NCBI GenBank assembly: GCA_023548195.1
Contig: JAJHZJ010000532.1
Span: 700,001-764,000 of the forward strand
DNA from: Bettongia penicillata ogilbyi
Taxonomy: Eukaryota > Chordata > Mammalia > Diprotodontia > Potoroidae
Length of the DNA: 64,000 bases
Direction: 5' to 3'
The notes under the pieces are model-generated. The model was not told the DNA's origin and did not search any database. It worked only from the letters and a program-made list of their open reading frames with translations. Position numbers and translations under genes: made by a program. Below, piece after piece: positions 1-11,322 of the stretch. Numbering within the stretch: the stretch's first letter is position 1; each line of letters begins with the position of its first letter.

Positions 1-660
1 TGCCCAACCACATTTTAATCTTGTTGAAGGTACACTCGGGAGTTCTGAAGGACACTCTCTATGGCCCACAAATCTGGCATCTCTGGTCTCCTTGACTCAT
101 ACACAACAGCCTAACTCCAAGAAGGGAACCAATGAATCACTTGGCAAGCTCCAGTCTGAGCGATGCCCCAAAGTGTGTTTCTCTTCTGGAGGAAATCTAA
201 GCCACAAGAGAGCACAGAACACCACGGGAAAGAGGCGCTCACCAGAACGACAAAGGATTCCTCAAAAGTAACTCCAAGTTTCATTCCCTTCAGGGAAGGA
301 ATGATGAACTTTGTGAGCACCTTATAATTCTGTATCATTTTATGGACTCTTACGCGTCCCTGTGTTTCGTACATTTGTGTGGATTAAAAAAATTACTTCA
401 TAACTCATGTCCATGTTGTACATTACATGCCTGTGAGTCAGGGGGCTTCTTACTACCTTCATGGGAGAGAAATCTAGATACAAACTACATGTGAATTTTA
501 TTTTGGATATTTCTCCAGAGTAAACCTCTGGGGTGGGAACAACGAGAAAAAAGAAAAGGACCCTCTGGATTAGGCCCAGATGACTAGACCTATTCTGTTT
601 AGATCCAGAATCTTTCAAGAGAAAGTGCAGGGCTAGATCCACAGGTTATATATTACTACC
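1..660. other. Unassigned intronic DNA
   Basis: I recognise no gene, RNA or repeat family here. Open frames are short, overlap on the minus strand and show no familiar motif. By position this is intron 1 of the minus-strand TBCA gene. Confidence 0.5.
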
Positions 661-664
661 TACA

Positions 665-795
665 CTTGATTACATTTATAGAGGAGAAAGCTGGGGTTCA
701 GAGAGGTCAGACAACTCCCTCAAGGTCACAAAATTAATATCAGAACAAAGACTGAACAGAGGCCTGACTGACTCCAAGTCTGGTGCTCTCACCCC
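665..795 (-). repeat. MIR/CORE-SINE-like fragment
   Basis: The stretch reads in the antisense orientation of a tRNA/CORE SINE: a 'gaggtcagacaactccctcaaggtcaca' type block followed by a 'gactccaagtctggtgctct' type block, which are the conserved core and tRNA-side landmarks of MIR-like mammalian SINEs. It is diverged and its ends are approximate. The adjoining 800-1240 shows nothing I can name. Confidence 0.5.
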
Positions 796-1234
796 TAAGG
801 CACACTGCCTTGATATCCCCCAAATCAATCTGACAAATAACAAGTATTTCTTAAAACCTAAAAGACAAAACTTGCTCAGCACATCCTGTTAAACAAGGCA
901 ATGAACTACAGAAAGAAAAAGAAATGAAACCTATCAGTAAATACAAAATGTTATAAACAGAGTGTACTGAATCCACATCTTTTGGTGGGTGGGGGTAGGT
1001 AAGATTCTAAAGCAGGCAAAAATCACATATTATCAAAATTACCCTTAAAATCTCTTAAAACTGACCATGACATTTAACAGTTGTACTTGGAAAGGGTTCA
1101 GGGTCTCTTTAAAAGAAGACAGACTCGTTGAGCAGACAGATCTCAGATGGTTACTATGGAAACAACTGAATGTAAATTTTATTTTTCACACATTCAGTTA
1201 AGCTATTGATAAACTTCTACATAAATCAGGGGTT

Positions 1235-1370
1235 TTAACCTTTTTTGTGTCATGGATCCTTTTGACAGTTCAGTTGGCCTATGTAACCCTTTCCTTAGAA
1301 TGATTTTAAGTGAAGAAAATAAATATATATCCTAAAGGAAACAAACGATATTGAAATACTGCACACGTAC
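1235..1370. repeat. Old interspersed repeat (family uncertain)
   Basis: The text 'ttaaccttttttgtgtcatggatcc' followed by a 'tatgtaacccttt' block and an A-rich tract resembles a widespread old mammalian repeat, probably a DNA-transposon relic. A related motif ('ggattcttaaccttta') recurs near 62007. I cannot name the family with confidence. Confidence 0.35.
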
Positions 1371-1397
1371 ACACAACCACTATGTGTGTATTCATGG

Positions 1398-1745
1398 TAG
1401 CTGTATTTGTCTTTTGTTTTCAAAGAAGAATATGACATTAGGGAAATGATGACAACTTGTAGTTGACTTTGATTTGAGTGAGGGAGGGCTGTGCAAAGTC
1501 ATCAGCCTCACTTTCTCCTCCACAGCCATCTGGATCCAGTAACCAGATATTCATCAGGACGATTGGCAATGGCCCAGGATACAATGGGAGACCCTGGTCC
1601 TTTTAGGATCAGGTCTCTTCAGGTACTCACTTAGAGTGAGGTAATGGTCATTCAGGGAATAGGCCTCTTTATATAAATCTCCAGCAAGAGTGAATTCTTC
1701 AATCTTCACTTGAAAGATTATCGTAAAGAGCCACCACACCTGCCA
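1398..1745 (-). mobile_element. RTE-tailed SINE (RTESINE-like)
   Basis: It shares a landmark order (ttgtc-ttttgttttcaaagaagaa-atgac, then gtgaggcagggctgtgcaaagtca, cagcctcactttctcctcc, gagccatctgggtcc, atggcccaggatac) with copies at 24575-24780 and 56375-56600. The outer block also resembles the 3' end of the RTE LINE at 15495, as expected for a SINE mobilised by RTE. The minus orientation is inferred from that shared tail. The copy lies about 120 bp upstream of the HAL1 element H1. Confidence 0.6.
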
Positions 1746-2323
1746 AGACGTTACTTTTAACTTTTAAGTAAGTCTTTTATCAAGTTTTTCCTAAATCTGT
1801 CCACCTACATTTTCTACCCACTGCTTCTAGTTCTGCCTTCCAGAGCCAAGAAAAACAAATCTAGGGTGGAGTCAAGATGACAGAGTAGAAAGACTCACGT
1901 ATGCTAGCTCCGAACCCACAGCCCATGGATTTAGCTCCCCAAAGTTCTGGATCACTGCAGGGTGTGCAGAAACACAGCGGAAGAGATTTCCGTTCCAGAG
2001 AGCCCTGGAGAGCCGTCCCAAGGGTCCATCGTGCCCTGGAAAGCGGAGTCCACCCCAGCGCTGCCCTGGCCAGGCGGCCCCACAGGAGCTGATCTGAGCA
2101 GGCTTCAGGGACGGAACCTGCAGCGGCCAGGAAGGTCTCTCCATCCACAGACGCTACAGGTCAGTGAGAGAGACGGCTGGGCTGGACGAGAGGGGAGCGG
2201 GGTGTCTCTGTGACTCGGGGCCCCTTGGGAGGAAGCGGCAGAGGCAGAGGCAGGGGCAGGAAGCGGCGGAGGCAGAGGCCATAGCGGCCCGGGACTCCCC
2301 GAGCAGCAGGCAGGCAGAACTTC

Positions 2324-2460
2324 AGGTCTCTGCATAAACCCCCTGAGGGAGCTAAGCCTGGGAGACGGCCCTGCCCCACCTGCTCCATCACTGAAGACCT
2401 CTCCATAAAGCCCCTGAGGGAATTGAGCCTGGGAGGCAGCCCTGCCCCCACCCCAGCACC
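2324..2460 (+). repeat. 5'UTR tandem unit, two copies
   Basis: Two adjacent units of about 65-70 bp start at 2324 and about 2395. Each runs from (G)GTCTCTGCATAAA-CCCCTGAGGGA to AGCCTGGGAG-C-GCCCTGCCCC. The same unit occurs three times in H4 and once in H3 and H5, so the number varies between otherwise similar 5'UTRs. Confidence 0.75.
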
Positions 2461-2596
2461 AGAACTAAAGCTCACATTGAATAGCAGCCGTGCCTGCTGC
2501 GGAAAGCCCATTTGAATCTCAGACCCCAAGCACTAGCTGGGCGGATCTAGGCAGGGGTGGACAGGAATCTCAGAAGTCAAGTAACTGCCTAGGAAA

Positions 2597-3694
2597 ATGC
2601 CCTGAAAAGGGAAGAAAAATAAGACTATAGAGAGCTTTTTTGAGTGCAAATGTTCCCACCATTCGGTTCTGACGATGAGGAAATATTCTTGCCATCAGGG
2701 AAAGACATGGAGGGCGGGGCCTCGGTACCCCAGACATCCCAGGGGGATGTTGGGTGGGCTCAGACCTTGGAAGAGCTCAAAAAGGATTTTGAAAAGCAAG
2801 TTAGACAGGTGGAGGAAAAACTGGGAAAAGAAATGAGAGAGATGCAACAAAAGTATGAAAAAAGGGTCAATACCTCGGTAAAGGAGACCCAAAAAAATGC
2901 TGAAGAAAATAACACCTTGAAAAATAGGTTAATTCAATTGGCAAAAGAGGTTCAAAAAGCCAATGAGGAGAAGAATGCTTTCAAAAGCAGAATGAGCCAA
3001 ATGGAAAAAGAAGTTCAAAAGGTTACTGAAGACAATAGTTCTCTCAAAATTAGAATGGAACAGATGGAGTCTAATGACTTTCTGAGAAACCAAGAAATCA
3101 CAAAACAAAAGCAAAAGAATGAAAAAATGGAAGAGAATGTGAAATATCTCATGGGAAAAACAACTGACCTGGAAAATAGATCCAGGAGAGACAATTTAAA
3201 AATCATGGGACTACCTGAAACTCATGATCAAAAAAAGAGCCTAGACATCATCTTCCATGAAATTATCGAGGAAAAACTGCCCTGACATTCTACAACCAGA
3301 GGGTAAAATAAGTATTGAAAGAATCCATCAATCACCACCTGAAAGAGATCCAAAAAGAGAAACTCCTAGGAACATTGTGGCCAAATTCCAGAACTCCCAG
3401 GTCAAGGAGAAAATCTTGCAAGCAGCTAGAAAGAAACCGTTCCAGTACTGTGGAAATACAATCAGGATAACTCAAGATCTAGCAGCTTCTACATTAAGGG
3501 ATCGAAGGGCGTGGAATAGGATATTCCAGAAGGCAAAGGAACTAGGACTGAAACCAAGAATCACCTACCCAGCAAAACTGAGTATAATACTTCAGGAGAA
3601 AATATGGTCTTTCAACGAAACAGAGGACTTTCAAGCATTCTTGATGAAAAGACCAGAGCTGAAAAGAAAATTTGACTTTCAAACACAAGAATGA
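2597..3694 (+). pseudogene. L1/HAL1 ORF1 (nucleic-acid chaperone), broken
   Basis: ORF1p is the trimeric RNA-binding chaperone of L1 ribonucleoproteins. The expected start at 2597 is followed at once by a stop (ATGCCCTGA), so the first usable ATG in frame is 2644. From there a 213-codon frame carries the heptad-rich coiled coil (repeated MEKEVQK-type blocks, roughly residues 45-150) and the start of the RRM-like domain (RRDNLKIMGLPE). A one-base A insertion near 3275 shifts the frame. The rest (RIH-SPPERDPKRETPRN, then ITQDLAASTLRDRRAWNR and RITYPAKLSI) continues at 3257-3694. Both lesions make it a pseudogene. No endonuclease or reverse-transcriptase frame follows. Confidence 0.85.
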
Positions 3695-3828
3695 GAAGAA
3701 GCATGAAAAAGGAAACAGCAAAGAGAAGTCATAAGGGACTTACCAAAGGTGAACTGTTTACATTCCTACATGGAAAGACAATATTTGTAACTCTTAAAAC
3801 TTTTCAGTATCTGGGTAGTTGGTGGGAT

Positions 3829-3888
3829 CACACACACACATATACACGCGTGCACGCGCACACACATACACACATGCACGCACATACA
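3829..3888 (+). repeat. Interrupted (CA)n microsatellite in HAL1 3'UTR
   Basis: Alternating CA with CG/TG/TA interruptions just after GGTGGGATCA, a fixed position in every HAL1 copy of this window. Confidence 0.9.
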
Positions 3889-4736
3889 GAGACAGAGAGC
3901 ACAGAGTGAATTGAATAGGATGGGACCATATCTTAAAAGAAATTAGGGCAAATGGTGAGAGAGAAAGGTAGGGGGAGGAAAGAGAGTGAAATGGAATGGG
4001 GTAAATTATATGTCATTTACGAGGCAAGCAGGAGACCTTTTAGTGGAGGGAAAAAGAGGAGAGCTGAGAAAAAAAACAAGAAGTTTGCCCTCATCACATT
4101 TGACTAAAGGAAGGAATAAAATACACACTCATTTTGGTATGAAAACCTATCTTACAGTACAGGAAAGTGGGGGGAGAAGGAGATAAGCATGGGGGGCGGG
4201 GGGAATGATGGAAGGGAGGGCAATGGGAGGAGGGAGCAATTTGAAGTCAACATTCTTGGGGAGGGACAGGATCAAAAGACAGAATAGAAACAATGAGGGG
4301 CAGGACAGGATGGAGGGTAATTCAGTTAGTCTTACACAACATGACTATTATGGAAGTCATTTGCAAAACTACACAGATAGGGCCTATATTGAATTGCCTG
4401 CCTTCCCAAAGGGAATGGGTGGGGAGGGAGGGATGGGGAGAATTTGGAATTCAAGTTTTAGGAACAACTGTTTAGTATTGTTGTTGCTACTAGGAAATAA
4501 GACATACAGTTAATGAGGAACAGAAAGTCATCTGGCCCTGCAGGACAAAAGAGAAGATGGGGACAAGAGAAGGGAGGGATGACAGAAGAGAGGGCAGACT
4601 GGAGATAGGGAAAATTAGATTGCTCGGTGTATTGGGGTGGGGGGAGGGGAGAAAAGGGGAGAAAAAATTGGAACCCAAAACTTTGTGAAAATGAATGTAA
4701 AAAGTTAAATAAATAAATAAAAAGAAAAACAAATCT

Positions 4737-5240
4737 ATTCTATCATATGATAATTCTTTGAGTACTTGAATACAATCAGGGGTGTGCAGGAACCCAGCAC
4801 ATATCCTTAGTATCAATATTGCAGTGTGCCAATTCACCCCTCAGAAATCAGTAAACTACAAATCAGGGTTTGATTTATTTACTTTGTTGATTGCCAAAAC
4901 CAGGGTATCAATCAACCATGATCTGGGTCCCAAATCCACACGGACTTGTAAGCCCAGTGAGCTAAGAATGGTTTTTACATTTTTAAATACAAATACAGGC
5001 CACTGTTTGCTGACTTCTAGTTTGGAATTAAGAACGTGATGGAGAAAATGCTACACCACTAAAGTGTACAATCAAGTGTATCATGAGTATACAACCCATC
5101 GTTCCCCAAGAGAACCAGTTCTTAAACCTTTACCTGTATGCTCTGTAATAACCATCACAACCCCCATACATCAGTGCATGTAAGTCTTCACACTTCTCTG
5201 TATTGAACATATTCATGGTTTCTTACTGTAGTGTAAACAT
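4737..5240. other. Unassigned intronic DNA
   Basis: No gene or repeat family recognised between H1 and the old L1 fragment. Confidence 0.4.
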
Positions 5241-5249
5241 TCCATCAAA

Positions 5250-5790
5250 TTCAGACAGCCTTTTCCATAGCTTAGGAGTATCTACTTTTTCAGTTTTTTG
5301 CTTCCACAAAAAGTGCTGTGATAAATAATTTTGGTATTTCTTTCTTTTAGTATGAATATTTTAGCCACTTTTATTTTCATTGCTTTTCAGAATGTTTTTT
5401 TTTCAGAATGCTTTACAGAATTCACAACTTCACCAACAAAGTATCAGTGTTCCCTTCTTTCCATTACCCAATATTAACTATTCTCCCCATCTGTCATTTT
5501 TGCCAATTTGTTGGGTGTTAAGTAAAGACTCAAAGCTGCTTTGATTTGCATCTATCTTATTATTCATGTTTGGGGATAGTCTTTCATATAACTGTTAAAA
5601 GTTTGCAAACTTCTTCTGAGTTTTCTTTATGTCCTTTACCACTTAGGGACTGGGGGATGACTGTTGGTTCTATGCGTTTCTGTTAGTTGTCTATATATCT
5701 AGGATATCAAATCTTCATTTAATAAATATGATACAACGATTTGTTACCAGTTAGCCATTTTCCTCATTGTCTCAAATGCAAGACTCCATA
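5250..5790 (-). mobile_element. Old L1 3' region, antisense
   Basis: Landmarks of the antisense L1 ORF2 end and 3'UTR appear in order: 'ccacaaaaagtgctgtgataaataattttggta', 'caactt-caccaac', 'aaagctgctttgatttgcat', 'tttcatata', and 'tatgtcctttacca'. The sequence is highly diverged, and no reading frame survives. Confidence 0.55.
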
Positions 5791-6690
5791 TATAGTAGAT
5801 ACAGTGCTATAAATTAAACTATAAAAACAGAGAAACAAGGGAAGACTTCTGTGGAATGACACAAAGAAATCGGGAAATAATATACAAAATGATATAAATG
5901 GTAAGGACAAAAAAAAAAGAAACTGAATGTTAGGAAACTATAATGACCAAACCTGGTCCAACTATGAGAAGACACTTCACTCTCCTTCTGTTCAAAGGTG
6001 AGGGTTAGGAGGACCTATACAGGTGGAACACTAGATACAATGTCACACTTTGTGGACACATTGGTTACTTTTGCTTGATGCTTTTTCCCCATTTATATAT
6101 TCTTTACTGCATGAATTGATTCTCTTTTACAAATGTAAGTGCTGTGAAAACAAAAAGATCAATAATTATATTTAAATAAAACTTTCAAAGCAGACAAATT
6201 TAAAGTTCTCTCCCCTCAGTCTCTTAACTAACATCCTTATGTTGTACTATTTTCCCAAGCTATCCCTTTTGCTTGTCCTTATTGTCTTCCCTTCTAGTCT
6301 ATTCTGAATTCTACTCTGCAGTCCACAACCCAAACCTCTCACGTGCTCCTTCTGAAGCACTGAATGGGAAGAACCTTATCTATCCCATTTCTCACAGCTG
6401 TTGTATCTGCAGATCTTACTCTGTTCTTTCCTTTTTCCCTTCTACTATGCCTTACTCTTAGAAATATCAATTCATAAAGAAAATACTGCCAAAAAGAAGT
6501 CTTTTGTAAGGAGTTACCTTGTGTCACAGTTCCATCCCTTGTCCTTACCATGATCACTCACCACCCCCCCACCTGGGGTGACGGCTACCCTTGGTCCCCT
6601 CTCCTCAAGAAGAATCAAGAACTTGGAAGTGGATCCAGTTCTAAAGAATGCCCAGAAAAAAAAAAAAAAACCTATTCCACTGATGCCTGA
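5791..6690. other. Unassigned intronic DNA
   Basis: I see no coding motif or repeat family I can name. An A-rich run lies at about 6656-6671, immediately before the pyrimidine tract. Confidence 0.4.
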
Positions 6691-6775
6691 TCTCTCTCTC
6701 TCTCCCCCTCTCTCTCCCTCTCTCCCCCTCCCTCTCTCCCTCTCTCTCTCCTTTCCTCTCTCCCTTTCTTCCCTG
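6691..6775. repeat. (TC)n pyrimidine tract
   Basis: About 85 bp of almost pure CT/CCCT repeats. Such mirror-repeat pyrimidine tracts can form triplex DNA, which is a general property and not shown here. Confidence 0.9.
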
Positions 6776-6819
6776 CTGTTATACCTCCCATAAAATACTG
6801 ACCCTAAAATTTTCAGTTC

Positions 6820-7320
6820 TCTTAAAGTCTTTTTAACTGCTTTGATGATTCCTCTGTCTTTTCTTACTGCTAGTTCATTTCTTTTTTAAACAATAATAGT
6901 CCATAGACACAAGAAAGCTACATTCCTTGGTCTTAAATTTTTCTTGAAAATTTTGTCTGAAACTCTTACATTTCTGTTGTTCGGATATTTTAATTCAAAT
7001 ATTTTGTCTTAAGTTTTTTTTTTTGTAGGAAGGCATCAAAAGTCTTTCTTTTATAAGTCTATCTTTTTTCAATGATGACTGTGCTCAACTTTGCAAAATA
7101 TATGATTCTGGCTGGCAGTTTGAGTTCATTTGCTTTTGAGAGTATACTATTCCAAACTCTTCTGCTAATTCTTTTAACTAGAGAAAAATCTAAAGATATT
7201 CAGTGATACTTTTTCTCAGGATTGTATGCAGAATTTTCTTTTGTTACTGAAATTGCAAAATTCAACCACTACTCATCTTAGAAGTTGAAGTATGATTTTT
7301 TTTTTTCCTGGTAGCAATCG
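6820..7320 (-). mobile_element. Old L1/HAL1 ORF1, antisense fragment
   Basis: Around 7075-7260 the sequence follows, in antisense, the C-terminal ORF1 landmarks found in the plus-strand copies: 'gtgctcaactttgc', 'gattctggctggcag-tt', 'actattccaaactcttc'. It is diverged and frameless. The limits are approximate, and 7440-7800 may be further antisense ORF1/5'UTR of the same relic. Confidence 0.42.
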
Positions 7321-7329
7321 GTCAAGGTC

Positions 7330-7410
7330 AATGCTTCTTAAAGTGTGAGTGTTACCTACAGCTGAAAAAATGCTAAAGGTGTTACAAGTGGAAAAAGTTT
7401 AAGAAGCACT
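7330..7410. repeat. Short hAT/MITE-like element with terminal inverted repeats
   Basis: The left end aatgcttcttaaag (7330-7343) and right end gtttaagaagcact (7397-7410) are inverted copies differing at about 2 of 14 positions, enclosing 53 bp. This is the layout of a tiny non-autonomous DNA transposon. The ends resemble those of old hAT elements, but I cannot name the family. Confidence 0.5.
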
Positions 7411-7877
7411 GGTCTAGATCACTCAGTGCTTTTTTGACTGTATTCAAAAGTTATGGATAGTATTACTGTATTATTTCCTCTATATTAGCATTTAGATTTT
7501 TTGATTTGTCATGTTTTTCTAGATCTATAATCATTATCTCTGTGGATTTAAGTCAGTCATTGTGGCTTGTACAGAGCTTGTGTTTGCTAAATTACTGCCT
7601 TTCCCCCTACTCCTCCATCAAATTTCATTTCATTTCTGTATTACTGTGTTCCAAATCTGTTAATTTTTTCTTTCAAAACCTCTTCTTTAGAGATATATCA
7701 TCCATTATTTTCAAAATTCTGTGTCCACTTATTTCTGATTTCTAATTGTATCTGGTACATAATTTCTCTTGCTGAAGTTTTTAGGTTAAGAGTAGTTCAA
7801 GGAAAACTATTTCACCATCTTGCTAGTCACACAATCTATGATCTTTAAGAAATCACTAATGAAAGGAAAATGACGGA

Positions 7878-8735
7878 TGTTGATGGTGATGTGGAAAAAC
7901 TCGGACATTAATGACTGTTGGAGGAGTTTTGAACTGATCCAACTATTCTGGGGAGCAATCTGGAACTATGCCCAAAGGGCTATCAAACTCTGTATCCACT
8001 TTGATTCACCAATGCCACTGCTAGGTCTATTTCCCAAAGATATCAAAAAAAAGAGAAAAAGACCGAGTTGTACAAAAATATTTATAGCAGTTCTTTTTGT
8101 GGTGGCTAAGAATTAGAAGTCAAAGGTATGCTCATCAATTGGGGGATGGCTAAACAAACTGTGGTATATGATTATAATAAAGTATTATAATGCTGTAAGA
8201 AATGAAAAGCAGGATGATTTCAGAAAAACCTGGAAAGACTTACATGAACTGATATAAAGTGAAATAAGCAGAACCAGGAAAATATTACATATGGTAAGAA
8301 CAATAGTATTTGATGAAGAACTGTGAATGATGTAGCTATTCTCAGCAATACAATGTTTCAAGACAATCCCAAAAGATTAATGATGAAGCCTACTATCCAC
8401 CTCCCAAGAAACAACTGATATTGTTTTAATACAGATTGAAGCATGTTATTCTTCACATTATCTTTCATTTTCTTTTGAGTCTTCTACAAAATGACTAACC
8501 TGGAAACGTTTTACATAATATGACTACCCATGTATAATCTATGTCTGACTGTGTACTGTCAGAACGGGGTGGGGGGGATAGGGAGCAGGGGAGATAAGAG
8601 CAGAGTGGTAGAATGTGGAACTCAAAACTTTTAAATTGTTTTTAAACTTAAAATTGTATTCAAATTGTGTTAAATTTAAAAAATTGTTTTAACATGTAAT
8701 TGGGGAAAATGAATTTTAAAAAGAAATTACTAATG
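7878..8735 (+). mobile_element. L1 3' end (ORF2 tail and 3'UTR), 5'-truncated
   Basis: A 5'-truncated L1 in which the final part of ORF2 has lost its frame. Landmarks in order are 'ggagcaatctggaactatgccc', 'atttatagcagttcttttt', 'tggggatggctaaacaa', 'acctggaaagacttacatgaactgat', 'gcagaaccagg', 'gcaatacaatg-ttcaagacaa', and a G-rich stretch before 'ggaactcaaaacttttaaattg'. It serves as the local reference for an ordinary L1 3' end when judging the HAL1 tails. No reverse-transcriptase domain is present. Confidence 0.8.
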
Positions 8736-8739
8736 ATAT

Positions 8740-9980
8740 CATAGTATATGTCATCTACCCTTTTAGGGATAAGTGTGCGTGTGCACATGTTTGCAAGTAT
8801 AAACTAATCATGCTGCTGATAGGTCTGACAAACGTTAGGTTTTCCTTGAATCTCAGATACATTAAACCAGAAAAATAACAGACTTTGCTTATGCTAACGA
8901 AATCAATCACCACTACTCATCTCTTCTTCTATTATTAGATGATCTACCTCTCTCCTAAACTAAGACAATCTCTATTTCCTTATTATGAATTAAATCCTGT
9001 CTCCCTGTAACTTTTCATCATAGGTTTGATTTTTCTCTTTGAGGGCCAAGGAGAACACATGTAATCTCTCTAGTGGTATATGACAATCCCTCAAACAGTT
9101 TGAAAACCTCTAGCCCTCTGAAAAACCCAAAGTCTTTTCTTCATCTGGTTAAATATTATGTATTCCTTCAAATGAGCCCCAATGGCACAATTTTCAGAAA
9201 CTTTAAAATCCTGGTGACCCTCACCTGGATACACTGAAGTCAGTCAATAGCCATTCTAAAATACAACACCCATTTAGTTCATTTAAATTCACCACTAATA
9301 AACAGACTCGTATTTTCTAGATTATCTACTTTAGTACTATTTATTCAGTTCTGGCCTGAACTGCATAATGCTCCTTTAGCTTTCAAATTCAAAGACATTC
9401 TTCAAATAATTCAATGTGCATAACTCATAAAAAGTGAATTTAAAAAATCCTGGTATCACTTCTAACCATTTTTCTCTGAATTCTAAACTATTTCTAACTA
9501 TATTTTTTAGTATATCTAAGATCACAAATCATAGATTATATAAAATCACAATTTAATTTTAAAATTTGTTTTGTGTTTTTTAAAAATCCTAAAACAATTT
9601 AAAAATTTTTAAAAATAAAAATCCTATATTACTTAAGTACTTCCTTCAATACTTCAGGTCATCTGGCATTTCATTAGTGTGGTTCTTCCATCCACTGGCA
9701 CAGACTTCAGTTCTGTAAGGGGGTAGTTAGTTGATGGTCTTTGTAAATTACATCTGAAAATGTCATTACTCTGCACAACAGCCTGTTGATGAGCCTCCCT
9801 GAATTTTGCAGGGCTAATCTATGTACAACAGACATAGAGTACATTGATAGATTTTAGTCAAATCTTTCCAGTCTGGTAGGGCCTGTCAGTGCATGCCTTC
9901 TACCACTAGAGCTTTAAAAACCCAAAATTATCTCCATATAAGAGCAGGGCTTAAGGAGAATGATACTGAATACTATAAAA
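8740..9980. other. Unassigned intronic DNA, AT-rich
   Basis: No gene or family recognised. About 9490-9650 is very A+T-rich with runs of A and T. Confidence 0.4.
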
Positions 9981-10150
9981 CAGGCATAACCTGCAGCCCG
10001 TGGGTCACTTACAGCCCGTGGGCATGCCAAAAGATTTCGGATGGCCCTCAAAAAACGTCATGGATATTTTTTCACTGGATCCTCTGGCAGGTCTCAAGCC
10101 ACCCGGGAGTCATAAATGGCCAATGGGCCACAAGTGGTGTGGGTCTGCTA
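9981..10150. repeat. Possible hAT-type repeat fragment
   Basis: The block 'cagcccgtggg' occurs twice 27 bp apart, followed by 'atggccctcaaaaaacgtcatgga'. The wording resembles hAT-Charlie relatives. The family is uncertain. Confidence 0.3.
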
Positions 10151-10334
10151 TAAAAGATATATATACTGTCACAAAATGTCTTCTATTTTTAAAAAGTAAA
10201 GATTTTCTCACTAAAGTGAGCAATGTAAAATAGAAAAAGAGAAACTTTTTGAACAGACTGTTTCTTGAAAATTCAGTTTAAAGTCATGACTGATATTGTA
10301 AGAAAAAAAATCAACCTACCTATGATTGTAGAAG

Positions 10335-10452
10335 AAACCTACAACCTTGGGAAAGTCACTTAAACTCCTTGGGCCTCAGTTTCCACATCTATAAAATGAG
10401 GGTACTGGACTCTTTATGTCCCTTTCCAAATCAAAACCTGTGATCTTATGAT
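10335..10452 (+). mobile_element. MIR/Mar-type CORE SINE
   Basis: Contains 'gggaaagtcacttaaactccttgggcctcagtttccacatctataaaatgagg' type core, then 'ctggactctttatgtccctttccaaatc' and 'tgatcttatgatct', the marsupial-style CORE-SINE 3' part. Confidence 0.7.
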
Positions 10453-10699
10453 CTTATCATGATAGTCTATTATGCTGTTAATATTTTCAAAAAAATTTAA
10501 ATTGAGTCAAATGATATAGGGCTCTAAAACTATAATATTTTTCAAGATATGGCCTCTCCACAAAGAGTAACTCCAATTTCTTGCCTTTAAGAATCCTGCT
10601 ATAATTTTCTGTATACCCTAATTTTATCACTACCAAATCATACATTCAGATTTCCAAGTAACTAGAATAGGCAGAGAGACAAACAGATATAGAATAAGA

Positions 10700-10960
10700 G
10701 AATTAAATGGTTAAATGATAATAATGATAACTAGTATTTAAATAACACTTTAAGTTTTCAAAGTACTTTGCAAATATCATTTTCATTTTGCCCTTTCAAC
10801 AGGTGCTATTATTTTACAGATGAGGAAACTGACGTAAACATGTTAAATAACTTTACTAGGCTCACACAGCTAATAAAAGTCTAAGACTGGATTTGAACTC
10901 AGGTCTTCCTGAATCCAAGTCCAACATTCTTTCTACTGTGCTACCAGGCTCTTGAAAAAG
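10700..10960 (-). mobile_element. MIR/Mar-type CORE SINE, antisense
   Basis: Antisense landmarks: 'ttttacagatgaggaaactgac', 'cacacagctaataa', 'gatttgaactcaggtcttcctga', 'ccaacattctttctactgtgctaccaggctc'. These are the CORE region and the tRNA-related head of a marsupial SINE. Confidence 0.7.
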
Positions 10961-11322
10961 GTATTTATTTTGATTAAAGAAAGCAACAACTTATATGAAT
11001 GATTTTAATATGTTTAAATTTGGCAACGGTTTCAGAAAAATTTATTTTCAATTTTTACAAAAAGAATTTCATCGTGCTATCATAAGGATACATGACTTAT
11101 CATTATTCATTCTTTCAAGTTCTCTAAAGATCTAAAGACACCATATAGTTTATTATATTTTATGAGTTAAATATGCATGTTCTCTTACAGGTCATTAATA
11201 TTTCTATTGAACAAGACCAGATCTGCAATGTGATGTCTGTGGTATCACACAGTACATCACCCTCTTCAATTCTACTCATCATCATCCTTGGTTGTAGTTC
11301 CGCCTGTGGTTTGTTACCCTGA

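Larger units (their letters stand above)
1863..4721 (+). mobile_element. H1: HAL1-type LINE-1 (5'UTR-ORF1-3'UTR, no ORF2)
   Basis: This is a full-length, ORF2-less L1 derivative of about 2.86 kb. It is flanked by a perfect 15-bp target-site duplication, aagaaaaacaaatct, at 1848-1862 and 4722-4736. The A-rich start of the duplication fits cleavage by an L1 endonuclease supplied in trans. Order: 5'UTR beginning with a GGAGTCAAGATGACAGAG-type start (1863-2596), broken ORF1 (2597-3694), a (CA)n tract (3829-3888), a purine-rich 3'UTR with two L1-like 3' termini (about 4380-4480 and 4620-4720), and an (AAAT)n tail. The YY1-like start motif has decayed from AAGATGGCGG to AAGATGACAG. The intact duplication indicates a fairly recent insertion. 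It is antisense to TBCA. Confidence 0.88.

Noticed and set aside
2695..2892. Minus-strand open frames opposite ORF1 in each HAL1 copy (also 12561-13046, 27691-28035, 40120-40449)
   Set aside because: They are mirror images of the A-rich, coiled-coil coding strand and repeat in every copy at the same place. No independent motif is present.
1863..4721. Interpretation of the ORF1 elements as endogenous retroviruses
   Set aside because: There are no long terminal repeats, primer-binding site, gag/pol/env motifs or polypurine-tract plus LTR structure. They have A-rich tails, variable-length target duplications and an L1 ORF1 RRM/C-terminal domain.
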